The notes beneath the pieces were generated by a model that saw only the letters and a program-made list of their open reading frames with translations, was not told the origin of the DNA and did not search any database. Position numbers and translations under genes: made by a program. From Anoxynatronum sp033549305 (GTDB lineage: Bacteria > Bacillota > Clostridia > Peptostreptococcales > Tindalliaceae), in contig JAWSUV010000136.1 of the NCBI GenBank assembly GCA_033549305.1, positions 1 to 7,327 on the forward strand: DNA of 7,327 nt, given 5' to 3'. Position 1 is the first letter of the stretch, and each line of letters begins with the position of its first letter. Positions 1-6,301 of the stretch are shown piece by piece.

Positions 1-58
1 ACGAACGGCGGAGATATTTAAAGATATTCTTCAAATAAAGAGATAGGAGAGATGATTC

Positions 59-682
59 ATGTCAAAAGTAAAACTAGCCGTTGTTTTCTATAGCTCCACA
101 GGAACCAACTATAAAATGGCAAAATGGGCTGCCGAAGGTGCCGAAGCAGCCGGTGCAGAAGTGAAAATCCTCAAGGTGCGAGAGTTAATGCCGCAGTCAG
201 TGATCGATGCTGATCCATTGAAAACGGCCCATCAGAAGAATGTGGCTGAAGTGCCCGATGTCAAACCGGAAGATCTGGATTGGGCAGACGGCATCGTCTT
301 CAGCGTATCCGCCCGCTTTGGCAACATGGCTTCACCCATGAAGGCTTTATTTGATTCCTTGGGTGGTCTGTGGGCCGAAGGTAAACTGTTAAATAAGGTT
401 GTCAGCTCCATGAGCTCGGCTCAGAACCCTCACGGCGGCCAGGAAGCTTCCATCCTGTCCCTTTACACCGCCATGTATCACTGGGGAGCCATCGTGGCTG
501 CACCGGGCTATACCGACGCTTCCATCTTTGGCGCTGGCGGTAATCCCTACGGAACGAGTGTAACAGTAAGCGGTGACGGTGTTATTCAAGGGGATGAGGA
601 AAAACTGAAAGCTGCCATTATGCACCAGGCTAAAAGAACCGTCGAAGTGGCCGGCTGGGTGAAACAGGGCATGGGAAAATAG
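59..682 (+). CDS. wrbA: WrbA-like NAD(P)H:quinone oxidoreductase (flavodoxin fold)
   Basis: The 207-residue product matches the WrbA family in length and order of motifs. Members bind FMN and reduce quinones by two electrons using NAD(P)H in the cytoplasm, usually as tetramers. Visible here: an N-terminal beta strand and phosphate loop, YSSTGTNYKMA (11-21); the second FMN loop with RFGNM (86-90); the typical FDSLGGLWAEGKL stretch (98-110); NPHGGQE (123-129), the counterpart of the WrbA GGGQE loop; and NPYGTS near 162-167, the counterpart of TPYGA. The family's usual G-(S/T)-P-T before RFGN reads S-V-S-A here (82-85), an unusual change in the FMN loop. The ATG at 59 is preceded by AGGAGA (45-50) at 8 nt, so the start is secure. 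It is a single gene followed by a hairpin; it points away from the minus-strand operon and there is no sign of co-transcription with it. Family assignment is firm; the physiological electron acceptor is unknown. Confidence 0.92.
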   Translation: MSKVKLAVVFYSSTGTNYKMAKWAAEGAEAAGAEVKILKVRELMPQSVIDADPLKTAHQKNVAEVPDVKPEDLDWADGIVFSVSARFGNMASPMKALFDSLGGLWAEGKLLNKVVSSMSSAQNPHGGQEASILSLYTAMYHWGAIVAAPGYTDASIFGAGGNPYGTSVTVSGDGVIQGDEEKLKAAIMHQAKRTVEVAGWVKQGMGK

Positions 683-706
683 ATATCTTTTCATCAGACA
701 AACGTG

Positions 707-732
707 AGAGCCAGCCAATTTGAGCTGGCTCT
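707..732 (+). terminator. Hairpin downstream of the WrbA-like gene, probable terminator
   Basis: A perfect 9-bp inverted repeat (agagccagc at 707-715, gctggctct at 724-732) with an 8-nt loop lies 24 nt after the stop codon of the WrbA-like gene. There is no long T run after it on the plus strand, so termination may be weak or factor assisted. Position and GC content of the stem favour a terminator over chance. Confidence 0.55.
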
Positions 733-878
733 TGCCATGCACTGAAAGCTGGCTGGTTAAGACGCCTCTTCCTGGTGAATGGATATACTGCCTTATCCAG
801 ATCATGATCTCCCGTTGCGGCATCAAACCGTCATTGCGCTGAACGGATACAAGGCAGAAACGCATCAACCATTAAAGA
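733..878. other. Non-coding or degenerate stretch between the hairpin and the pseudogene
   Basis: No convincing gene is seen on either strand between the hairpin after the WrbA-like gene and the end of the minus-strand pseudogene. A short plus-strand frame starts at 779 (MDILPYPDHDLPLRHQ), but it has no recognisable ribosome binding site or family features and runs on antisense into the pseudogene. The stretch may be residue of the same decay that affected 879-2011. Confidence 0.4.
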
Positions 879-1397
879 CTAACGGAGGTTTCTTTTCAAA
901 TCAAGATAACGTTTTGTCCCCAAATCACTTGGCTTTCCCTTCCTGCAAAATGATAAATGGGCTATCTTGCGATTTACTCGCTCGACCATGATCTTTCCTT
1001 CAACCATTTTCGACTCCAACATATGTAATGCTTCCAGGAACCGTTCGTCCTTTTGGGCACGATGATAGAAAGAAAGAACGTACACATAATAAAACAGGTT
1101 ATACGTCGCAAAAGGATACTCCACTTGCATAAATAATGTGCCGATTCCATAGTGGCAAGGTCCTATCGGCTTGCGAATCAACCAATGCTCCAATAATAAA
1201 TCGACAGACCTGTCAAGACCGGGTGCTGTGTTAAGGTACTGTGTAAAGCGAAAAGCGTTCAAAGCTGTTAGTGTCGTACCCGGATTTGAGTATTCGGTTT
1301 CAGGACCTCTGCCATAGCTGAACTTATTGCACCGCCACCCACCGTCACTGTACTGAATATCGAACAGATGCTGAAATGGATTATTCCTGGAGTGCTG
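879..1397 (-). pseudogene. C-terminal fragment of a prenyltransferase/squalene-cyclase-repeat-like protein
   Basis: On the minus strand a frame is open from an in-frame stop at 1398-1400 down to a TAG at 879-881. Its translation contains the repeat signature SDGGWRCNKFSYGRGPETEY, followed by NPGTTLTALNAFRFTQYL, then GPCHYGIGTLFMQVEYPFA, YNLFYYVYVLSFY and LSFCRKGKPSDL. This is the pattern of the C-terminal alpha-alpha barrel repeats of proteins annotated as prenyltransferase or squalene-cyclase-like in Firmicutes. The natural C-terminus seems present, but the N-terminal part is missing: recognisable similarity stops near 1365-1370, where an oppositely oriented gene begins. No ATG with a ribosome binding site lies in frame; the nearest possible start is a TTG at 1262, which would sit inside the conserved domain and is not a plausible true start. 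I read it as a 5'-truncated remnant, not a functional gene. The original function is unknown; the fold alone does not prove terpenoid cyclisation. Confidence 0.72.
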
Positions 1398-2011
1398 TTA
1401 CTGACTCTTTTGGGGGTGATTGGATTTTCCGTCTGGCGGTTTAACGACCAGATCGCCCGGGAGACAAAGGCGTTTTTTTCAAATAACCCCGCCGCGGGAC
1501 ACATCATTGACGAAGAAATGATCAAAGAGCTGCCAGCCCCTGTAAAACGGTGGCTTGAAAACAGCGGCGTCATGGGAAAAGAAGCCATACAGACCGTCCA
1601 CTTGAAGCAAAAAGGGCTCATGCGGTTAAAGCCCGAACAGGAAAAATGGATATCAGCCGAGTCGGAACAATCTTTCACGGTTGATCATCCCGGTTTTATC
1701 TGGCGTGTGAAAACGTCCATGGCAGGCGTGCCGGTCATTGGCCGTGATCTGTTTATGAATGGCCGGGGGTCCATGGAAATCAGACTGGCCGGGACCATCC
1801 CCGTCGTCAATCTTTCCAACCACGAAAAATCAATGAATCCACCATCCAGCGCTATCTTGGTGAAACCGTCTGGTTTCCGTCGGCAGCCTTAAGCCCATAC
1901 ATCCAATGGGAACCTGTGGATGATTTTAGCGCAAAAGCAACGATGTCCTATGGAGGGACCAGTGGAGAGGATTCATTTTTCTCACCTTGGGCAGTTCAAA
2001 AGGCGAAGTGA
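1368..2011 (+). pseudogene. Frameshifted, 3'-truncated DUF6920/DUF6544-like membrane-anchored protein
   Basis: The frame starting at ATG 1368 encodes one N-terminal transmembrane segment (WIIPGVLLLTLLGVIGFSVW, residues 4-23). A soluble part resembling the DUF6920/DUF6544 family follows: LPAPVKRWLENSGV, then HLKQKGLMRL, DHPGFIWRVKTSMAGVPVIG and GRGSMEIRLAGTIPVV. After HEK the frame derails and stops at 1890-1892. The +2 frame from 1832 restores the family pattern, NESTIQRYLGETVWFPSAAL, then SPYIQWEPVDDFSAKATMSY, and reaches TGA at 2009-2011. One missing A in the A5 tract at 1825-1829 explains the shift; with A6 the frame would read HEKINEST. The restored product still lacks the C-terminal part usual in the family, ending in an unrelated SFFSPWAVQKAK tail just before the terminator. 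No ribosome binding site precedes 1368, and the start abuts the truncated opposite-strand fragment. The family's function is unknown. The shift alone could be a sequencing error; the truncation argues for a real pseudogene. Confidence 0.7.
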
Positions 2012-2049
2012 AAAGGCCAGGAGCGTTCTTTAAAACGCTCCTGGCCTTT
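2012..2049 (-). terminator. Strong intrinsic terminator of the minus-strand operon, possibly bidirectional
   Basis: A perfect 16-bp inverted repeat (2012-2027 with 2034-2049) encloses a 6-nt loop. Read on the minus strand it lies 27 nt beyond the stop codon of the reductase gene and the stem ends in a run of T (CCTTTTC). Read on the plus strand it begins directly at the end of the decayed DUF6920-like gene and is followed by TTTATTT, so it can probably work in both directions. Confidence 0.88.
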
Positions 2050-2076
2050 ATTTCCGCATTTTTCCCGGTATTCAGT

Positions 2077-3993
2077 TTAAAGGGTCAGCGCCACGCGCCA
2101 TGCTGCTTCCACAGCATCGTAAACACGATGGCCCCCAGCGCAGTCGCCAATCACATGCACTTCCTGACCTTCTGTCTGAAGTTTTTGGACCATTTCTTGC
2201 CGGGCTTTCAGGCCGGCACAGTTGACCACTGAATCAACTTCAAACTTCACGATGCTGTCGTCTTTTGTTTTGCATTCCAGTGTCGAGCCTTCAAATGTCA
2301 ATACCTGGGTTTCCTTTCGAATGTCAACGCCTTTTTCGGTCATCATCTCCAAGAGGACCATCTTGTGAATCCCTTCCTGGTCCAGCATCACGTCATCCAA
2401 CATTTCCACAACTGTCACGTTTTTCCCATCCTGGGCCAGTTTCATAGCTGTTTCACAGCCCACTGTGCCACCACCGATCACAACCACATTTTCGCCCGTT
2501 GAGACCCTGTTGAGCAGAATATCATCTGCCTGAAGCAGATCGCCTCCCACACGCAGCTGCATATACTCCGACCCGACAGCTACGATCACCACATCCGGGC
2601 TTTCCTGGTTGATCAGTGCCAGATCAACTTCCTGACCAAGGACCAGCTTTACTTTTCCTTTATTGATCTGCCTTGTTGCCCAGGAAAGGTAATCCTGAAG
2701 CGGAATCTTGAAGTCGGGAGCCGCTGCCTCATTGAGATGACCTCCCAGCTTTTCTGTCTTTTCATAGAGTGTCACCTCATGACCACGGTCCGCCGCTACC
2801 CTGGCCGCTTCCATACCGGCAATGCCGCCACCAATGACCATCACTTTTTTTCTTGCCACTGCGGGCACAATTTTCCAGGCATCTTCTCTGCCCACCCGAG
2901 GATTCACACTGCACCGCACACTTTTGCCGGGCAGAATTCTAGCCAGGCAGCCTTCGTTGCAGAATATACAGGGTCTAATGTCTTCGACTTCTCCCCGGGC
3001 TGTTTTAAGGCCGATCTCCGGGTCAGCCAGGTGTCCCCTTCCCAGAGCAATCAGGTCAGCCTTCCCCTCTTGGAGGGCCTTTTCCCCGGTGGGGATATCC
3101 AGCGTGCCCACGGTGATGATGGGCAGGGTTTTCACTTCTTCTTTAATGGCTGCTGCCAGATGCAGCAGATGGCCCTTTCCCCAGTAGGCCGGCGGGAACA
3201 TGTGCTGCCAGGTTTCATAAGTGGCCCCGGAAACGCTGATGTAATTCACCTGACCTGTTTCCTCCAAGGCTTTGGCATAAACGATCATGTCTTCCACTTT
3301 CAGGCCGTCCGGCAGGAATTCTTCACCGGAAATCCGCACACCCACCACAAAATCATTGCCCACCCGCTCCCGGATGAGGCTCAGTGTTTCAAGAGGAAAC
3401 CGCATCCGGTTTTCAAAGGAGCCGCCATATTCATCGGTTCGTGTGTTGGAGGTGGGGGACAGGAATTCTCCCACCAGGTACCCATGGGCATTGTGGAATT
3501 CGATACCGTCAAATCCGGCAAACATTGCCCGTTCCGCAGCTTCCGCCCATCGCAGTTGGATGGTTTTGATTTCGTCAATGGTGAGTTCTTTGGGAACTAC
3601 CCCATTGGCAGCACTGGCAATGGGAGAGGGAGCCACACTTATTTTAGTGGGGTGGCTGCCCGGATGGGCCTGCCTGCCGCCATGCCCCAGTTGCAGGATG
3701 GCTTTGGCACCATGCAGCTGGATGGTTTCTGCCAGCTTAGCCATCTGGGCAATGTAGTGAATGTTATCCAGGCGGAGCTGGGCGGGAGCTGACCGGCTGC
3801 ACACATCGTCGATGGCGGTATTTTGGACTACAATGAGGCCGGCACCCCCCTTTGCCCGTTCTTCATAGTAGTCAATCATTTCCTTGGACACAGATCCGTC
3901 GGCATTATTATGGGCGGTTTCCATGGGCGGCATGACAATCCGGTTTCGCAACTTCAGGTTGCCAATTTGAATCGATTCGTTTACTTTCATCAT
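2077..3993 (-). CDS. Old-yellow-enzyme/2,4-dienoyl-CoA reductase-like iron-sulfur flavoprotein
   Basis: The 638-residue product has the full FadH/enoate-reductase/BaiCD-type architecture. An FMN-binding TIM barrel (about 5-335) carries LQLGHGGRQAHPG and the OYE signature HNAHGYLVGEFLSP, with a candidate catalytic Tyr172, followed by NTRTDEYGGSFENR. A 4Fe-4S site has cysteines at 342, 345, 349 and 361 (CIFCNEGC...C). Next come an FAD-binding Rossmann motif VIGGGIAGMEAA (about 386-397), an NAD(P)H-binding motif VIGGGTVGCETA (about 506-517) and a C-terminal VIGDCAGGHRVYDAVEAA. Such enzymes pass hydride from NAD(P)H through FAD and the cluster to FMN and reduce activated C=C bonds; the substrate here is unknown. 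A GTG at 3999 lies directly against the Shine-Dalgarno site, while AAAGGAGG (4008-4001) is 7 nt from ATG 3993, so I chose the latter; ATG 3990 is a close alternative. It is the last gene of the operon, 25 nt after the TIM-barrel gene and upstream of a strong terminator. Confidence 0.93.
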   Translation of the reverse strand: MMKVNESIQIGNLKLRNRIVMPPMETAHNNADGSVSKEMIDYYEERAKGGAGLIVVQNTAIDDVCSRSAPAQLRLDNIHYIAQMAKLAETIQLHGAKAILQLGHGGRQAHPGSHPTKISVAPSPIASAANGVVPKELTIDEIKTIQLRWAEAAERAMFAGFDGIEFHNAHGYLVGEFLSPTSNTRTDEYGGSFENRMRFPLETLSLIRERVGNDFVVGVRISGEEFLPDGLKVEDMIVYAKALEETGQVNYISVSGATYETWQHMFPPAYWGKGHLLHLAAAIKEEVKTLPIITVGTLDIPTGEKALQEGKADLIALGRGHLADPEIGLKTARGEVEDIRPCIFCNEGCLARILPGKSVRCSVNPRVGREDAWKIVPAVARKKVMVIGGGIAGMEAARVAADRGHEVTLYEKTEKLGGHLNEAAAPDFKIPLQDYLSWATRQINKGKVKLVLGQEVDLALINQESPDVVIVAVGSEYMQLRVGGDLLQADDILLNRVSTGENVVVIGGGTVGCETAMKLAQDGKNVTVVEMLDDVMLDQEGIHKMVLLEMMTEKGVDIRKETQVLTFEGSTLECKTKDDSIVKFEVDSVVNCAGLKARQEMVQKLQTEGQEVHVIGDCAGGHRVYDAVEAAWRVALTL

Positions 3994-4007
3994 GTCCACT
4001 CCTCCTT

Positions 4008-4031
4008 TAGATCCTGGTCTAGATCCTGGTC
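4008..4031. repeat. 12-bp tandem duplication at the end of the TIM-barrel gene
   Basis: The 12-mer tagatcctggtc occurs twice with no gap (4008-4019 and 4020-4031). On the minus strand the first copy contains the last codons of the TIM-barrel gene and helps form its TAG stop. The second copy repeats T-R-I in frame and ends in a TAA just before the ribosome binding site of the next gene. The duplication explains the unusual double stop and adds 12 nt to the intergenic gap. Confidence 0.9.
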
Positions 4032-4861
4032 ATGATTTCCTTAAACTGCCGGGTGGCTTCCGTCAGGGGTTTTTCCACAGGAAGCCGTTCCATACTGGAA
4101 GCTCCCACAAATCCATGGAGATGGGCTTCCTGAATCACCTTTTGAGCATCAGCCGGGAAAGCGATGGGGCCGCCATGGCACAGAACCACGACTGTCGGGT
4201 TGGCAGATAGTGCAGCTTCTCTGATTTTAATGCTTCTGGCCACCGCATCCTCCAGAGGAGGAACACCACTGGTCTGGCCCACAGATCCCCCCTGCGTGTT
4301 GCCCATATGCGCTACGATACAGTCCACTCCTGCTTCCGCCATCAGGCGGGCTTGGTCTTCGTCAAAAATGTAGGCCATGGTGTACAGATCCATCTCATGG
4401 GCCATTTTCATCGTGTCCACTTCCTTTTGAAACCCCAGGCCTGTTTCCTCCAAATTATCCCGGAAGGCCCCTTCCAGAAGTCCGACAGAAGGAAAATTGA
4501 TTATGCCTGAAAAACCCATATCTTTGACCTGTGTCAGAAAATATTCCATCCGGCGGGTGGGGTCAGAAGCAAAGACACCGGCGATGACGGGCACTTCTTT
4601 GATCACCGGCAGGACTTCCCGTTCGCCCATTTCCAGGACAATGGCATTGGCATCCCCGATGGGGAGAAAGCCCGCCCAGGAACTGTGTCCTGTCATTCGG
4701 TACCGGCCGGAATTATAGATGATTACCATGTCCGCACCGCCTTTTTCGGCAAACTTGGCGGAGATGCCGATTCCCGCGCCGGCTGCCACCACCGACTGGC
4801 CGCTTTTCACCGTGCGGCTGATTCTTTCCTGCACCTGGTTTCTGGTATAACCCATTCTCAT
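4019..4861 (-). CDS. TIM-barrel protein of the phosphoenolpyruvate-hydrolase-like family (Tm-1 C-terminal half)
   Basis: The 280-residue product fits the PEP_hydrolase/TIM-barrel family (Pfam PF09370, once called TIM-barrel signal transduction protein), alone and full length. Conserved blocks in order: VVAAGAGIGISAKFAEKGGA (25-44), IIYNSGRYRMTGH (47-59), PIGDANAIVLEMG (67-79), ASDPTRR (98-104), SGIINFPSVGL (118-128), IFDEDQ (165-170), AHMGNTQGGSVG (184-195, His185) and VLCHGGPI (226-233, His229). The two histidines sit at strand ends where a barrel active site would lie. The reaction is unproven; the family name rests on resemblance to PEP-using barrels. It starts 10 nt after the UPF0261 gene stops; these two gene types correspond to the two halves of plant Tm-1, so a joint role is likely. 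ATG 4861 (GAGG at 6 nt) and ATG 4855 (AAGG at 8 nt) are both possible starts. Two in-frame stops, TAG at 4019 and TAA at 4007, flank a tandem repeat. Confidence 0.9.
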   Translation of the reverse strand: MRMGYTRNQVQERISRTVKSGQSVVAAGAGIGISAKFAEKGGADMVIIYNSGRYRMTGHSSWAGFLPIGDANAIVLEMGEREVLPVIKEVPVIAGVFASDPTRRMEYFLTQVKDMGFSGIINFPSVGLLEGAFRDNLEETGLGFQKEVDTMKMAHEMDLYTMAYIFDEDQARLMAEAGVDCIVAHMGNTQGGSVGQTSGVPPLEDAVARSIKIREAALSANPTVVVLCHGGPIAFPADAQKVIQEAHLHGFVGASSMERLPVEKPLTEATRQFKEIMTRI

Positions 4862-4871
4862 CACCTTCCTC

Positions 4872-6080
4872 TTAGATATGATCCAGCAGCAGGGCTGCGA
4901 TTGCTTCTGAAAACTGCTGGTCATTGATGTGACAATCCAGCTCAACCAGCTCCACGTTCTCATTAAGTTTTTCTTTCAGGGTTTTAATAAAAGCATCGTT
5001 GGCCTCCGACAGCTTAAACGGTTTTCCTTCATCGTCAAGCATCGACATGCCTTTCAGTGGCCAGACAAAGATGGTTTTACCTTTGGCTTTGTTCAGCTTT
5101 TCAGCAATGATGCTCCCCAACTCTGCGTTTTCCTGTGCGGTTGTCCGCATCAGCGTATTCAATGGATTGTGGGGAACCAGCAACCGGTCCCTGTATTTCT
5201 CCGGCATGGATTCCAGGGGCCCGAAGTTGGCCATATCCAAGGCACCCGGTGCCACAATCTGTGTGATGCCCATGGCTCCGGCAGCCTCCAGCCGATGAGG
5301 GCCGGCTGACAGAATGCCCCCGCACAACTCATCCGCCAGTTCCGTGGTGGTGACATCCAGCACCCCTTTGATAAATCCGCTGCGAATCAGGTTTTCCATG
5401 GTCTTTCCGCCCGTTCCCACTGCATGAAAGACCAACACCTCGTATCCTTTTTCCTCCAGGATCTCTTTGGCTTGCGTGACTGCTGGTGTGGTGACACCAA
5501 ACATGGTGGCTGCGATCAGCTCCTTCGAACTGTCCGACAGGTTTCTGACGGCATTGACCATGCCGGCGATGGCCCCGGCAGCATTGGCGAGAATCATCTC
5601 CGAAAAGCGGTTTAATCCTGCAATGTCAACAATGGAAGGCATCATGAGTATATCGGATTCTCCCACATAATTGCTGGTATCCCCTGATGCAATAGTGGAG
5701 ACCATCAGCTTGGGAACGCCTACCGGCAACACCCGCATGGCTGCGGTTCCCACAGTGGTTCCACCTCCACCTCCCATGGAAATAATCCCGTCAAATTTCC
5801 CTTCCTCATAGAGCCGTCTGGCCAGAGCGGCGATTCCCTGGCTCATTTTGTCGACAGCGACTCCCCGATCGTTTTGTTTCTGAATCGCATCCAGGTCGAA
5901 GCCAGCTTCTGCCAGCACCTCCTGTGAATGAACATCACAGGCCCCGCTTTCCTGATCACTGTAAACACCTACATCCACCAGCAATGTGTCCGCTCCGTTT
6001 TCGCGGATTTTATCCCTCAGGTACAAAAATTCTTTCTCCTTGGTATCCATCGCGCCGACAAGCATGACCGTCTTGTTCAT
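4872..6080 (-). CDS. UPF0261 / Tm-1-like ATP-binding domain protein
   Basis: The 402-residue product is a full-length UPF0261 protein (Pfam PF06792, two Rossmann-like subdomains). It opens with VMLVGAMDTKEKEFLYLR (5-22), then has the glycine-rich loop SMGGGGGTTVGT (101-112), STIASGDTSNYVGESDI (128-144), a second-domain FHAVGTGGKTMENLIR (218-233), DVTTTELADEL (242-252) and PHNPLNTLMRTT (303-314). The related N-terminal region of tomato Tm-1 binds ATP and inhibits a tobamovirus replication protein; that antiviral role belongs to the plant and should not be carried over. The bacterial function is unknown, but constant pairing with the TIM-barrel protein suggests a shared reaction or complex. It is the first gene of the operon, with AGGAGG (6094-6089) 8 nt before ATG 6080, a secure start. 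A 221-nt gap separates it from the regulator gene, enough for a promoter of its own. Confidence 0.92.
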   Translation of the reverse strand: MNKTVMLVGAMDTKEKEFLYLRDKIRENGADTLLVDVGVYSDQESGACDVHSQEVLAEAGFDLDAIQKQNDRGVAVDKMSQGIAALARRLYEEGKFDGIISMGGGGGTTVGTAAMRVLPVGVPKLMVSTIASGDTSNYVGESDILMMPSIVDIAGLNRFSEMILANAAGAIAGMVNAVRNLSDSSKELIAATMFGVTTPAVTQAKEILEEKGYEVLVFHAVGTGGKTMENLIRSGFIKGVLDVTTTELADELCGGILSAGPHRLEAAGAMGITQIVAPGALDMANFGPLESMPEKYRDRLLVPHNPLNTLMRTTAQENAELGSIIAEKLNKAKGKTIFVWPLKGMSMLDDEGKPFKLSEANDAFIKTLKEKLNENVELVELDCHINDQQFSEAIAALLLDHI

Positions 6081-6139
6081 AGAATAAACCTCCTAATCTT
6101 TTGAATAGTGACAATTTACTACCTTTATTTTATCTTTTT

Positions 6140-6180
6140 ATCATAGAGATCCCATAGTTGAGTGTTTCCATCTGCATCAA
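6140..6180 (-). promoter_or_regulatory. Candidate promoter of the UPF0261-TIM barrel-reductase operon
   Basis: The only gap in the minus-strand set large enough for a promoter is 6081-6301. Within it, reading the minus strand, TTGATG (6180-6175) lies 18 nt before TATGGG (6156-6151), and a better -10-like TATGAT sits at 6145-6140 in an AT-rich stretch but lacks a good -35. Neither is a full consensus, as expected for an activator-dependent promoter. This is a weak call. Confidence 0.28.
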
Positions 6181-6208
6181 CGAATGTCCTGACATGCTTT
6201 TTGAAAAC

Positions 6209-6240
6209 AAAAAAAAGGTAACTTTTGTCAAAAAACCTTT
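6209..6240 (-). terminator. Possible weak terminator after the AraC-type regulator gene
   Basis: On the minus strand, AAAGGT (6240-6235) pairs with ACCTTT (6219-6214), with an inner TTTT/AAAA pairing, and the second arm runs directly into eight T residues (6216-6209). It lies about 60 nt beyond the regulator's stop codon. The stem is short and AT-rich, so the call rests mainly on the T run. If real, it would separate the regulator transcript from the operon. Confidence 0.4.
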
Positions 6241-6263
6241 CATCAAGGCTTCTGGAAAAGTTT

Positions 6264-6295
6264 ACCTGGTCATTTTTCAGGAAACATGGTCATTT
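6264..6295. promoter_or_regulatory. Pair of 12-bp direct repeats, candidate regulator binding site
   Basis: acctggtcattt (6264-6275) and acatggtcattt (6284-6295) agree at 11 of 12 positions and start exactly 20 bp apart, close to two helical turns. AraC-family proteins often bind direct repeats with about this spacing. The repeats lie just after the regulator's stop codon, about 190 nt upstream of the UPF0261 start, and within the regulator's untranslated 3' end. The distance to the candidate promoter is long, so the assignment is tentative. Confidence 0.35.
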
Positions 6296-6301
6296 GTTGA
6301 C

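Noticed and set aside
389..868. Minus-strand frame of 159 codons overlapping the end of the WrbA-like gene
   Set aside because: Half of it is antisense to a secure gene, and the remainder shows no recognisable domain; treated as a shadow.
779..991. Plus-strand frame of 70 codons starting MDILPYPDHD
   Set aside because: No ribosome binding site, no recognised family, and its second half is antisense to the squalene-cyclase-like fragment.
2737..3792. Long plus-strand open frame (351 codons) opposite the reductase gene
   Set aside because: It lies wholly antisense to a gene with unmistakable domain motifs, has no family-like features and no ribosome binding site; it is a by-product of codon bias in the real gene.
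4862..4963. Longer N-terminus for the TIM-barrel protein (start at 4963)
   Set aside because: The extra 34 residues overlap the end of the UPF0261 gene, do not fit the family, and a ribosome binding site lies directly before 4861/4855.
4872..6080. Reading the Tm-1-like gene as an antiviral defence gene
   Set aside because: The antiviral activity is known from the tomato protein against tobamoviruses; nothing in this operon (no nuclease, toxin or phage context) supports defence in this bacterium.
6184..6195. Short palindrome ATGTC-CT-GACAT in the control region
   Set aside because: Only 5-bp arms; expected by chance in a region this size, and AraC-type proteins usually use direct repeats.
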